Below, one piece after another: positions 17,185 through 25,110 of a stretch of DNA of 40,208 nt. Source of the DNA: an uncultured Lachnospiraceae bacterium (lineage in GTDB: Bacteria > Bacillota > Clostridia > Lachnospirales > Lachnospiraceae); contig CAJURH010000023.1 in the NCBI GenBank assembly GCA_910588775.1, positions 1 through 40,208 of the forward strand. The letters run 5' to 3'. Every line of letters starts with the position of its first letter. The first letter of the stretch is position 1. Both the position numbers and the translations under genes were made by a program. The notes under the pieces are model-generated. The model was not told the origin of the DNA and did not search any database. It saw only the letters and a program-made list of their open reading frames with translations.

Positions 17185-17556
17185 ATGACATGGAATCTAG
17201 ATTCCAGCCGCCCGATTTATGCGCAAATCGCAGAACAGGTGCGTCTGGATATTATATCCGGCCTTTACCAGCCGGGAACAAAACTTTCCTCTGTCCGTGA
17301 ACTGGCGGCTCAGGCAAAGGTAAATCCCAATACAATGCAGAAAGCTCTGGCAGAGCTGGAGCGCAGTGGCCTGGTCCATTCCATGCGGACCAGCGGAAGA
17401 TTTATCACGGAGGATACGGATATGATTAAACAAATGAAAGAAGACCTAGCAACAGACCAGATAAAGGAGTTTCTGGAAAAAATGTCCAGCATGGGTTTTC
17501 AGCCACAGGATACTTTGGAGCTTATCGAAAAAATCTTGAAGGAGGAGCAGCCATGA
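17185..17556 (+). CDS. GntR-family regulator, YtrA subfamily
   Basis: A 123-residue transcriptional regulator. The winged helix-turn-helix fills 1-70 (RPIYAQIAEQVRLDIISGLY, LSSVRELAAQAKVNPNTMQK, ALAELERSGLV), and a short C-terminal helical segment takes the place of the large effector domain, which marks the YtrA subfamily. These usually repress a following ABC transporter operon and respond to cell-wall or antibiotic stress. GGGAGGGG precedes ATG 17185. Its stop overlaps the ATPase start by 4 bp. It probably binds the palindrome at 17135-17168 and represses its own operon. Confidence 0.94.
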   Translation: MTWNLDSSRPIYAQIAEQVRLDIISGLYQPGTKLSSVRELAAQAKVNPNTMQKALAELERSGLVHSMRTSGRFITEDTDMIKQMKEDLATDQIKEFLEKMSSMGFQPQDTLELIEKILKEEQP

Positions 17557-18251
17557 GCGCTATTTTAGAATGTGATAATTTAACGAAAAGATATGGGGCA
17601 AGGACCGCTCTAGACCATATCAGCCTTACACTGGAGTCCGGACGGATCATCGGACTTTTAGGCCCTAACGGAAGCGGGAAATCCACCCTGATAAAATTAA
17701 TCAACGACCTGCTCAGCCCTACGGAAGGCTCCATTCGCATCGCCGGCCATACGCCCGGCCTGGAAACGAAAAAAATCGTGTCCTACCTGCCGGAGCGCAC
17801 CTATCTGGATGAGAATCTGAAAGTCAGCAGTTATATTTCCTATTTCGCTGATTTTTACGAGGATTTCGACACAGGCCGGGCTGTGGATATGCTGCATAAA
17901 TTGAACATTGACCCGGAGCTGCGCATCAAGACTTTATCCAAAGGAACTCAGGAGAAAGTGCAACTTATCCTGGTTATGAGCCGTCGGTCCCGGCTGTATT
18001 GCCTGGATGAACCCATTGCCGGCGTAGACCCGGCGGCGCGGGACTATATTCTGTCCACCATTATCAATAACTACGATGAAAACGCCACCATATTGATTTC
18101 CACCCACTTAATCTCCGATGTGGAAAATATCCTGGACGAAGTGGTATTTATACACAACGGAAATATCCGCCTTCAGGCACAGGTGGACGACATACGCTGC
18201 AATCAGGGCAAATCCATCGACGAATTATTCCGGGAGGTATTTAAATGTTAA
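17553..18251 (+). CDS. ABC transporter ATP-binding protein
   Basis: A 232-residue cytoplasmic nucleotide-binding subunit. It has Walker A (GPNGSGKST), a non-canonical signature SKGTQEK in place of LSGGQ, Walker B with catalytic Glu (LYCLDEPIAGVDP) and the switch His (STHLISD). The modified signature and short length are typical of YtrB-type exporters coupled to GntR/YtrA regulators. It overlaps the regulator by 4 bp and the permease by 7 bp. Substrate unknown. Confidence 0.94.
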   Translation: MSAILECDNLTKRYGARTALDHISLTLESGRIIGLLGPNGSGKSTLIKLINDLLSPTEGSIRIAGHTPGLETKKIVSYLPERTYLDENLKVSSYISYFADFYEDFDTGRAVDMLHKLNIDPELRIKTLSKGTQEKVQLILVMSRRSRLYCLDEPIAGVDPAARDYILSTIINNYDENATILISTHLISDVENILDEVVFIHNGNIRLQAQVDDIRCNQGKSIDELFREVFKC

Positions 18252-19066
18252 GAAAAATCTTCAAATACGAATGGAAAACGATTTCCCCGCTACTGCTGGG
18301 GGTCCACGGAATCGGGCTGGCCGTGGCGGTCATCTGCCGGATTGGCATCAACCTAATGGGCGGCGTTCGCAGTGCGGATATATCTATCATGACTGCTTTG
18401 CTTTTGATGGCGGCAATCATGGCCATTGGTTGCATCGTGTTCTACACTTATTTCTATACTGGATACCGCTTTTACAAAAGCGTGTTCACCCAGCAAGGAT
18501 ACTTGACCAACACTCTGCCCGTGACAGCCGACCAGATGATCTGGGGCAAAGGGCTGACCGCTATCATCTGGATAGTCATCGATTGCCTCTGGGCCCTTGC
18601 CGCCCTGTTCATTCTGGTCCTCTCTCCCGGGGAAGCGGCTGAGATTTTCCAAGAACTGCCCAAGGCAATCGGCTCCCTGTTCCACAACGAAGCTCCCGTC
18701 TTTACCTGGCTGATGGTTATCTCTGTAATACTGGCGCCTTTTTGCATGGTCATACAGATATATGCCGCTGCCGCCATCGGAAACCTGTTCACAGGACATA
18801 AGCTGCTGGCGACCATCGGATCTTATATCGGCATCAGCTTCATTCAGCAGATTCTGGGACTGGTCATTTTGGCTTTCTCAGCCCCGCATATGGCCCAGCT
18901 CAACTACCAGATCGAGCAGGCAGGAAACAATGCATATGCCCAGATTTATGCCATAGACGCCATGACCCGTTACGTTGGCCTGGGGCTGGCATTCAGCACG
19001 CTGTGTGCTGTAGGTTTCTATTTTCTGAGCAGATATGTGCTGAATCACAAACTGAATTTGGAATAA
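18245..19066 (+). CDS. ABC transporter permease
   Basis: A 273-residue integral membrane protein with six hydrophobic segments, including LLLGVHGIGLAVAVICRIGI, ALLLMAAIMAIGCIVFY, GLTAIIWIVIDCLWALAALFIL, WLMVISVILAPFCMVIQIYAA, IGSYIGISFIQQILGLVIL and GLGLAFSTLCAVGFYFL. It pairs with the preceding ATPase (7-bp overlap) to form an ABC-2-like exporter in the GntR operon. The substrate cannot be told; family relatives act in envelope stress. No clear terminator follows, and the promoter of the next unit starts 8 nt after its stop. Confidence 0.88.
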   Translation: MLRKIFKYEWKTISPLLLGVHGIGLAVAVICRIGINLMGGVRSADISIMTALLLMAAIMAIGCIVFYTYFYTGYRFYKSVFTQQGYLTNTLPVTADQMIWGKGLTAIIWIVIDCLWALAALFILVLSPGEAAEIFQELPKAIGSLFHNEAPVFTWLMVISVILAPFCMVIQIYAAAAIGNLFTGHKLLATIGSYIGISFIQQILGLVILAFSAPHMAQLNYQIEQAGNNAYAQIYAIDAMTRYVGLGLAFSTLCAVGFYFLSRYVLNHKLNLE

Positions 19067-19073
19067 ATAATCC

Positions 19074-19101
19074 TTGCGTTTTTTCAAATATAGTGTATAA
19101 T
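19074..19101 (+). promoter_or_regulatory. Promoter of the RNA antitoxin-toxin unit
   Basis: TTGCGT (19074-19079), 16 nt, TATAAT (19096-19101). The predicted start near 19108 lies about 30 nt before the first 51-nt repeat. Confidence 0.7.
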
Positions 19102-19136
19102 GTAAAAAAAGAAGTCTACAGATTTCTTCATCACAA

Positions 19137-19238
19137 GATGAGTTGGGCGACGGTTCTGACCCAACGGTAAAATAAATATAACCGAGTGATGAGTTGGGTG
19201 ACGGTTCTGACCCAACGGTAAAATAAATATAACCGAGT
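19137..19238 (+). repeat. Two tandem 51-bp repeats
   Basis: Unit 1 is 19137-19187 and unit 2 is 19188-19238, differing at one base (GGGC versus GGGT). The unit length of 51 nt and copy number of about two fit the CptI/TenpI range of RNA antitoxins as I recall it. Confidence 0.95.
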
Positions 19239-19244
19239 GATGAA

Positions 19245-19278
19245 TGCAACTAGAAGGGTCAATGCTCTTCTAGTTGCA
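19245..19278 (+). terminator. Hairpin between antitoxin repeats and toxin
   Basis: TGCAACTAGAAG (19245-19256) and CTTCTAGTTGCA (19267-19278) form a perfect 12-bp stem with a 10-nt loop, followed by ATTTTATA. In type III systems such an attenuator sets the ratio of RNA antitoxin to toxin mRNA. Confidence 0.8.
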
Positions 19279-19305
19279 ATTTTATACCCATGGAGAACTA
19301 AATGA

Positions 19306-19890
19306 ATGCACATTCCCATTGATCCATTCGATTACCAGATACTGAATCTGAGTCAACAGTTCTATTTAGATTATCCCCACACCCTCTACAAAGAAATTTT
19401 AAAGAAAAAAGCCCGTCCCTATGCATGTCTTCTACTGCAATCCCATTACGGATATTTTATCTGCATTCCCTATCGAAGCCACATCAATCATACATACGCC
19501 TTCAGATTTAAAAAAAGCGCCCGGTCCCGAAAGATGAAGTCTGGACTTGATTATACGAAAATCGTGATAATCAATGATTTAAAATATATCAGCGCCTCAA
19601 ACGCAATCGTTGACAAAGACGAATTCAACGAAACCCGTCTACATATCGAACAGATCAAAAACAATTCCCAAAAATATATTGATAACTATGCCCGTTATCA
19701 TAGAGGAGAAATCCCCCTCTCTGATAACAGAAAATTTGAACGCATCTATCAATACTCCACCTTAAAATATTTTCACCACGAACTCCTTATTCCAACATCT
19801 CCAGACATTCCTTCTGAAGTTCCGTCTCTCTCTGGCGATAGAGAAGCTGCTGGCTGTAATGGAAATATTGCCGATTCCCATGGGCGCTGA
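19306..19890 (+). CDS. ToxN/CptN-like type III toxin endoribonuclease
   Basis: A 194-residue protein. The family is a Kid/MazF-fold endoribonuclease inhibited by the RNA encoded just upstream. Family-like features are KARPYACLLL (35-44), then GYFICIPYRSHINHTYAF (49-66), KSGLDYTKIVII (78-89) and a C-terminal helical stretch with KYIDNYARY. ATG 19306 follows GGAG by about 10 nt and lies 27 nt after the terminator-like hairpin. Residues 161-194 are encoded antisense to the 3' end of the convergent AAA gene and look unlike the family, so the natural C-terminus may have been lost or replaced. Assignment to the CptN branch is by memory of motifs; TenpN or ToxN are the alternatives. Confidence 0.75.
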   Translation: MHIPIDPFDYQILNLSQQFYLDYPHTLYKEILKKKARPYACLLLQSHYGYFICIPYRSHINHTYAFRFKKSARSRKMKSGLDYTKIVIINDLKYISASNAIVDKDEFNETRLHIEQIKNNSQKYIDNYARYHRGEIPLSDNRKFERIYQYSTLKYFHHELLIPTSPDIPSEVPSLSGDREAAGCNGNIADSHGR

Positions 19891-21304
19891 TAAATTCCAT
19901 GGCGCACACATTCTTGGTAAGCCCAGAGACAAACAACACCATTTCCTGCTCCTCGCCGAAGCAATTTTCCACGAATCCAAACGCCTGGTCCAGCTTTCTC
20001 TGAAGACACTCGATCATTTGCGCCCGCCGTTCCACTTCCCGCTGGAACAAATCGCGGACACGCATAAATCCTTCTTCTTTCTCATACAGATGGGCTTTCC
20101 GCAATTCCAGCCAATATTCCTCCAGCTTTTTCAAAACCCATTCCTCTTCCCGCTTATCTCTCATGGATGCCAGGCCCGCCTGGATTTTTACCTCAAGGCT
20201 GTCTCTGCGCTGGGTGATAAAAGTTTCCATGCATTGGCAGTCGTTCTCTGGATCTAAGAATTTCTTAAAATGCTGCAAAGCCTGATGTAGCAGCGTCACC
20301 TTCCCGTTTAGCCAGCGGTATTCCATCCACTGACCATTCAGATAGTCCAAAACCAGATTCACCACAGTAAACCGCTCTTCAAAAGACGCTTTCCTGGCCA
20401 TATCCGTTTTCTGCTCATATTCTTCCTGCCCAATGGTTTCCTCAACAATCTCCTTTACGCCATAGTCCACACCGTATTTGCAAAAAAGCTGGTAGTAGGC
20501 GGCAAAATCCCTGGCCACTTCCTCTCTCTGGAGATACTGAATCACCAATGATTCCCCGATGGCAATGCCCAGCGCCTCATAGTGTTTTAAAATTTCCGAC
20601 AGATCCTCCCAGCCCCTGGCGGTGACGAAGAATTTTCCATCCACAGTGTTTTCCACCTGGTAGAAGTTCTCTTTCTTAATGCTCAGATAAGACAGAATCG
20701 CCCCATGCACCCCATGGCCCCAAGCGTACTCCATCCACACGTCACAGTCTACATCGATATCTATTTTCCGAACCCGGTCTAGCGTCACAATATCAAATTC
20801 CCGGACGGATTTGTTGTATTCCGGAGGATTTCCCGCCGCGATAATCATCCAGCCTTCCGGAACTTTGTGGCTTCCGAAGGCTTTATTCTGGAGAAATTGC
20901 AGCATGGTGGGCGCCAGCGTCTCGGAAACGCAGTTAATCTCATCAATGAACAGAATACCTTCCCGCTTGCCCGTTCGCTCCATGCAATCATAGACCGAGG
21001 CAATGATTTCGCTTAAAGTATATTCCGTTACGCTCACCGTCCTGCCATCGTAGGTTTTCTCTTCAATCCGAGGCAGGCCAATGGCGCTTTGCCGGGTGTG
21101 ATGGGTGATGGTGTAAGCCACCAACCCCACCTGACATTCCTGGGCAACCTGTTCCATAATTGCCGTCTTGCCGATGCCCGGAGGCCCCATCAGCAATATG
21201 GGCCTTTGACGCAACAGAGGATAGCAATAATTCCCATCCTGGTCTTTGCGTTGGTAAGCGCGAAGGGTATTGGCTATTTCTTCTTTCGCTTCTTTGATAT
21301 TCAT
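19787..21304 (-). CDS. MoxR-like AAA+ ATPase
   Basis: A 505-residue cytoplasmic AAA+ ATPase. Walker A is GPPGIGKT (40-47), Walker B is ILFIDEINC, sensor-1 Asn is in MIIAAGNPP, and an arginine-rich segment TLDRVRKIDIDVD follows. The C-terminal half is long and partly coiled-coil. MoxR ATPases commonly work with a VWA protein as a chaperone or metal-insertion machine. The start at 21304 has AAGGAGAAGG upstream; an upstream extension to 21364 would overlap the VWA gene. It follows the VWA gene by 11 nt and its 3' end overlaps the convergent toxin gene by 104 bp. Confidence 0.88.
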   Translation of the reverse strand: MNIKEAKEEIANTLRAYQRKDQDGNYCYPLLRQRPILLMGPPGIGKTAIMEQVAQECQVGLVAYTITHHTRQSAIGLPRIEEKTYDGRTVSVTEYTLSEIIASVYDCMERTGKREGILFIDEINCVSETLAPTMLQFLQNKAFGSHKVPEGWMIIAAGNPPEYNKSVREFDIVTLDRVRKIDIDVDCDVWMEYAWGHGVHGAILSYLSIKKENFYQVENTVDGKFFVTARGWEDLSEILKHYEALGIAIGESLVIQYLQREEVARDFAAYYQLFCKYGVDYGVKEIVEETIGQEEYEQKTDMARKASFEERFTVVNLVLDYLNGQWMEYRWLNGKVTLLHQALQHFKKFLDPENDCQCMETFITQRRDSLEVKIQAGLASMRDKREEEWVLKKLEEYWLELRKAHLYEKEEGFMRVRDLFQREVERRAQMIECLQRKLDQAFGFVENCFGEEQEMVLFVSGLTKNVCAMEFISAHGNRQYFHYSQQLLYRQRETELQKECLEMLE

Positions 21305-21315
21305 TTTCCTTCTCC

Positions 21316-22617
21316 TTATCTCCCCATAGGGGACTTCCCATTTGCCAAAAGGCACAAAGCCCACGGGGGTACGATTTCCATCTTGGGCGTTTCCTCCAAA
21401 AAAGCAAAGGCCACCTCATAGTCCGGCTTACTCTGGGGATAAACGCCGTCCCCATCGGTAAAATAAATCAGAGCTTTCAACTTCCGGATTTCCCCCTTCT
21501 CCTTTTGTTCCTCCACATAGCGGAACACCGGGCGGAAATCCGTCCCCCCTCTACCTTGTATCTTAATTTTCTTACTGTAACGGTTCCATTCCTCTTCCGA
21601 ATGAATCACCGCCACATCCTGCACGCAGCAGTCGCACTGGACAATATGGACATTCATTTCATGGAAAAAGTTTTCTTTTTCACTTAAAATCCCATATGTC
21701 TCCTCCAAAAACTGCTGCACAATCTCACTGGTACAGGACCCGGAGGTGTCGATGGCAATCACCAGCTCCTCCAGCCGATTCACCTCTTTGTACTCCAATG
21801 GCTCAATCAGCGGCATATTTCCATAATGCTCCATGCCATAATTATAGAAGACATAATCAAAACTCTCGGTATCCAGCTCCACTTCCTCTCTGGGAATGGC
21901 GAAACGCTTCAAAAACCTTTTGTAATCATACTTATTGCTGTAAGCCAGCTCCAGCTCTTCCTGGTCTGTGCCCGCCTCCCGGCCTGCTCTACGCCGATGT
22001 CCCTGCTGGTTGGCGCCTGCGTACGCCCGAACCTTTTCCCATTTCTTCCTGGTCTGCGCCATTTTCACCGGATCTTTTTGGGCGCCCCACAGGCTATGGT
22101 CATCGAAAGAGAACGCCTCCTCCAGCTCTTCCAAGGAATAGGGAAACCGACTGTGGCCCAGCATATTGTAAATCTGCTCCGCAGACAATCCCTTTCCCCC
22201 CATCAACTGAAAGCATCGCTCCCGCACTGGATTTTCCACCAGCGAAATCTGAAGTCCAGGCAGCGCTTCCCTTTCGATCATCTGTTCCACCGCCATATCA
22301 CAGGCCAGATTCCATTGCCGCCCACTGTAGACATTCTCACGGAACAAATGCAGATACAGACAATGAAGCAGTATGTGCAAATATCCCCTGCGCACAGCCG
22401 TCGGAGATTTCCCGTATATTTCCGCCAAAAAGGCTGGAGAAAAAAGCAAATGCTCTCCGTCGGTAGCGATTTTCTCCAGGTCTTTATCTGGCTTCGCAGG
22501 CAATCCAACGAATGCCCCGTCCAAATGGGGAAAAAAACTGTACAGTTCATTTCGACAGTTTTGCAAAATCTTCATCCCAAGATTCGACTGTCGGGCAAAA
22601 AATTCCTTTTCATCCAT
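21316..22617 (-). CDS. VWA-domain protein with DUF2201-like metallopeptidase region
   Basis: A 433-residue protein. The N-terminal half resembles the DUF2201 putative metallopeptidase domain, with HILLHCLYLH in the zinc-site region; the catalytic Glu of an HEXXH motif is replaced by Ile. The C-terminal half is a VWA-like domain with MIDAS pieces DTSGSCTSE, GRGGTDF and YFTDGDG. Such proteins partner MoxR-type ATPases, here encoded 11 nt downstream. ATG 22617 is preferred because GGGGGG lies 8 nt upstream; an extension to 22641 would overlap the upstream stop. A chaperone role is likely, the client unknown. Confidence 0.82.
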   Translation of the reverse strand: MDEKEFFARQSNLGMKILQNCRNELYSFFPHLDGAFVGLPAKPDKDLEKIATDGEHLLFSPAFLAEIYGKSPTAVRRGYLHILLHCLYLHLFRENVYSGRQWNLACDMAVEQMIEREALPGLQISLVENPVRERCFQLMGGKGLSAEQIYNMLGHSRFPYSLEELEEAFSFDDHSLWGAQKDPVKMAQTRKKWEKVRAYAGANQQGHRRRAGREAGTDQEELELAYSNKYDYKRFLKRFAIPREEVELDTESFDYVFYNYGMEHYGNMPLIEPLEYKEVNRLEELVIAIDTSGSCTSEIVQQFLEETYGILSEKENFFHEMNVHIVQCDCCVQDVAVIHSEEEWNRYSKKIKIQGRGGTDFRPVFRYVEEQKEKGEIRKLKALIYFTDGDGVYPQSKPDYEVAFAFLEETPKMEIVPPWALCLLANGKSPMGR

Positions 22618-22637
22618 CCTCTCATCCCCCCTTTTCG

Positions 22638-23069
22638 TCAAAGGGTAAAATCGTAGTCATGATATCCGTATTTCACGTCTTTCAAATGAAGCAGCCACAC
22701 CAGGGAGGCCGTCTTCTTCCGGTTTCGGGCGCTCCGTATGAAACCTTCCAGATGCCGACCGTCAAACCACCCCAGCTCCTCAAAAACTTTCATCTTCTCC
22801 ACCGCTTCTTCCCCAATTAGCTCTTCCATGGCAGGGCGGATACGGCCTTTCAGATATTTTCCGTAGTCCTCCCGCTGGTCGGACGAAACGCCTTCCTCCA
22901 TGAAATATCCCCGAAGGGCCACTGCCAACCGCACCGGCTCTTGCTTCGTCTCCTTGAATTTCCGGTAAAGTCTGCTCCCTTCCTTCTGGGCGTCTTCTCC
23001 TCTACCCCTCTGGGCCAGAGCCTTGGACACCACTTCCACGTCTTGCTGAAAACGGGTTCCCTCTTCCAT
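22638..23069 (-). CDS. Unknown charged protein, first gene of AAA/VWA operon
   Basis: A 143-residue protein rich in Glu, Lys and Arg, largely helical, with no membrane segment or signal peptide. I recognise no family. ATG 23069 follows GGAAGG by 9 nt; an earlier GTG at 23078 would overlap that site. It lies 20 nt upstream of the VWA gene, so it is probably cotranscribed and may be a third component of the MoxR/VWA machine. Confidence 0.7.
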   Translation of the reverse strand: MEEGTRFQQDVEVVSKALAQRGRGEDAQKEGSRLYRKFKETKQEPVRLAVALRGYFMEEGVSSDQREDYGKYLKGRIRPAMEELIGEEAVEKMKVFEELGWFDGRHLEGFIRSARNRKKTASLVWLLHLKDVKYGYHDYDFTL

Positions 23070-23147
23070 AAACCTCACCCTTCCTTATATATAAATCATA
23101 GGCGGTTGCGAAATGCAAGCTCTGAATATAAAGTTAACTGTAACTGG

Positions 23148-23172
23148 AAAAGGGCCCGGCTTCGCCGGACCC
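23148..23172 (-). terminator. Terminator of the purine operon
   Basis: On the minus strand GGGTCCGGC, loop GAA, GCCGGGCCC, then TTTT, a 9-bp stem with one G-U pair, 21 nt after the AICAR transformylase stop. Confidence 0.9.
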
Positions 23173-23192
23173 TCCTGTATAAAGCTGCAATA

Positions 23193-24380
23193 TTAATGAT
23201 GGAACAGCCGGATTCCTGTAAACGCCATAATCATTCCATACTGGTTGCAAGTGTCAATCACCAGTTTATCCCGAACGGAACCGCCAGGCTGGGCAATATA
23301 TTTCACGCCGCTTTTTCTAGCCCTCTCAATGTTGTCACCAAAGGGGAAGAACGCGTCTGAACCCAAGGTTACGCCTTCCATTTTATCCAGCCATGCTCTC
23401 TTTTCTTCTCTGGTGAACACTTGCGGTTTCACCTTGAAGATCTTCTGCCATGCGCCTTCTTCCAGCACGTCCATGTATTCTTCTCCAATATAAACGTCAA
23501 TGGCATTATCCCTCTCGGCGCGACCGATGCTGTCCACAAATTCCAGCCCCAACACCTGGGGACTCTGGCGCAGCATCCAGTTATCCGCTTTCTGTCCCGC
23601 CAGACGAGTGCAGTGTATACGCGACTGCTGCCCTGCGCCAATGCCGATGGTCTGTCCGTCTTTTACATAGCAGACAGAGTTAGACTGGGTGTATTTCAAT
23701 GCAATCAGAGCAATCTTCAGATCCCGGAGATTTTCCTGGGACAAATCCTTGTTCTGCGTCACAATGTTGGACAACAATTCGTCGTCAATGGGAAGTTCCT
23801 GTCTGCCCTGCTCGAAGGTCACGCCGTACACTTCCTTGTGCTCCAGCGGCGCTGGTTTGTAGTTTTCATCTATCTGAATCACATTGTAATTGCCCTTTTT
23901 CTTTGTCTTGAGAATTTCCAGAGCTTCCGAAGTATAGCCGGGAGCAATAACCCCATCCGAAACTTCTCTCTTAATCAACAGCGCTGTGTCTTCATCGCAG
24001 GCATCAGACAATGCGATAAAATCGCCGAAAGAAGACATTCGGTCCGCGCCCCTGGCTCTGGCATAAGCGCAAGCCAGCGGAGATAATTTTCTCTCACTGC
24101 TGATATCGTCCACCCAGTAAATTTTCGCCAGGGTGTCATCCAACGGCAAACCAATGGCTGCACCCGCCGGAGATACATGCTTAAAAGAAGCGGCGGATGG
24201 AAGACCTGTGGCTTCCTTCAACTCCCGCACCAACTGCCAGGCGTTGAACGCATCCAAGAAATTAATGTACCCTGGTTTTCCGCATAACACTTCAATGGGT
24301 AAGTCCTGCCCGTCCCCCATGTAAATTCTTGACGGTTTCTGGTTGGGGTTGCATCCGTATTTTAACTGTAATTCTTTCAA
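23193..24380 (-). CDS. purH: AICAR transformylase (stand-alone PurH C-terminal half)
   Basis: Transfers a formyl group from 10-formyl-THF to AICAR to give FAICAR, the penultimate step of IMP synthesis. The 395 residues match the AICARFT half of PurH (ASFKHVSPAGAAIG, with the Lys-His pair used in catalysis, QSNSVCYV, GAGQQSRI, and AQPGGS near the end). The N-terminal IMP cyclohydrolase half of bifunctional PurH is absent. The PurO-type cyclohydrolase gene lies 16 nt upstream and supplies the missing activity. Last gene of the guaB operon, followed by a strong terminator. Confidence 0.93.
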   Translation of the reverse strand: MKELQLKYGCNPNQKPSRIYMGDGQDLPIEVLCGKPGYINFLDAFNAWQLVRELKEATGLPSAASFKHVSPAGAAIGLPLDDTLAKIYWVDDISSERKLSPLACAYARARGADRMSSFGDFIALSDACDEDTALLIKREVSDGVIAPGYTSEALEILKTKKKGNYNVIQIDENYKPAPLEHKEVYGVTFEQGRQELPIDDELLSNIVTQNKDLSQENLRDLKIALIALKYTQSNSVCYVKDGQTIGIGAGQQSRIHCTRLAGQKADNWMLRQSPQVLGLEFVDSIGRAERDNAIDVYIGEEYMDVLEEGAWQKIFKVKPQVFTREEKRAWLDKMEGVTLGSDAFFPFGDNIERARKSGVKYIAQPGGSVRDKLVIDTCNQYGMIMAFTGIRLFHH

Positions 24381-24396
24381 AATGATTGCTCCTCTT

Positions 24397-25110
24397 CTAT
24401 TGATTTTTGTTGATAATTAATGAATCATAATCGCCTGTAGCAATGTCGATGTAACGCACAAACAGAGATACCTTGTTATCTTCGTTCAGGCTGTCCCAAA
24501 GCATTCCCGCAAAATCATTCAATTTATCAGAAATTTCCACCAGTTTCGGCTCTCCCTCATAGCTGGGCAGCGGATTTCCATCCCCCTCATACGTGTGGAT
24601 GAAACGGCCTTCTCCCGGCAGACAGTTCTCGTAGGCAAAGGTATAGCGGATGCATGCATCCGGATTTCCGTTATTTGATTTGAGGATAGACATCGCATAG
24701 TTGAATCCGCCATTTTCGATATGAAGGATTCCAGAAATACGCGGCGTATAATTAGGCGCGTCCGGCTCAAATTCCCGGCTGCGCAGCGCCTGCTCAAAGG
24801 TCATTTGCTTATCCATGCCTTCGTAGATAGTGTCTGTTTGGTCCCCGTTGGTGACAATGGTCTTATTGCCTAACACTCGCACGGGTGCATAGATTACCAG
24901 GCTGGGGTCTGTCATCTTCGCCGGGTCAAACGCCTGGGTGCGAATGCCTTCCCCATCTTCCACGAAAATGCGGTTGCGGCTGTTCTCGCTCCTGCCCATG
25001 ATAAAATATGCAGTCACGGCCTTTTTACCATCCTTGCTTCTACCGATGATAATCCCTCTTCCTGGATAGGGATTGCCTTTCAGTTCCTGTTCCAATGATA
25101 TCATCTTCAT
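24397..25110 (-). CDS. purO: IMP cyclohydrolase, PurO-type
   Basis: Closes FAICAR to IMP, the last step of purine synthesis. The 237 residues match the PurO family, first known in archaea (N-terminal NPYPGRGIIIG, TAYFIMGRSENSRNR, a middle PNYTPRISG and a C-terminal half ending in VRYIDIATGDYDSLI). It is unrelated to the PurH cyclohydrolase domain. ATG 25110 has GGAGG 7 nt upstream and overlaps the amidase stop by 4 bp. The transformylase follows 16 nt later, so the two halves of the PurH reaction are made side by side by separate proteins. Confidence 0.9.
   Translation of the reverse strand: MKMISLEQELKGNPYPGRGIIIGRSKDGKKAVTAYFIMGRSENSRNRIFVEDGEGIRTQAFDPAKMTDPSLVIYAPVRVLGNKTIVTNGDQTDTIYEGMDKQMTFEQALRSREFEPDAPNYTPRISGILHIENGGFNYAMSILKSNNGNPDACIRYTFAYENCLPGEGRFIHTYEGDGNPLPSYEGEPKLVEISDKLNDFAGMLWDSLNEDNKVSLFVRYIDIATGDYDSLIINKNQ

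Larger units (their letters stand above)
19108..19278 (+). ncRNA. Putative type III RNA antitoxin (ToxI/CptI-like)
   Basis: Predicted transcript from the promoter at 19074-19101 through two 51-nt direct repeats (19137-19187 and 19188-19238, one C/T difference) and the start of a third (GATGA at 19239), ending in a terminator-like hairpin (19245-19278). Each repeat holds GTTGGG/CCCAAC arms able to form a stem and a CGGT...ACCG stem around AAAATAAATAT, an A/U-rich stretch like the processing sites of type III antitoxins. No plus-strand ORF covers it. The minus strand reads as a repeated 17-residue peptide (SLGYIYFTVGSEPSPNS), which is probably an artefact of the 51-nt period. Confidence 0.72.

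Noticed and set aside
18878..19249. Minus-strand frame with a repeated 17-residue peptide (GYIYFTVGSEPSPNS)
   Set aside because: The repeat follows from the 51-nt period of the RNA antitoxin repeats, and the rest of the frame is antisense to the ABC permease. There is no RBS and no family.
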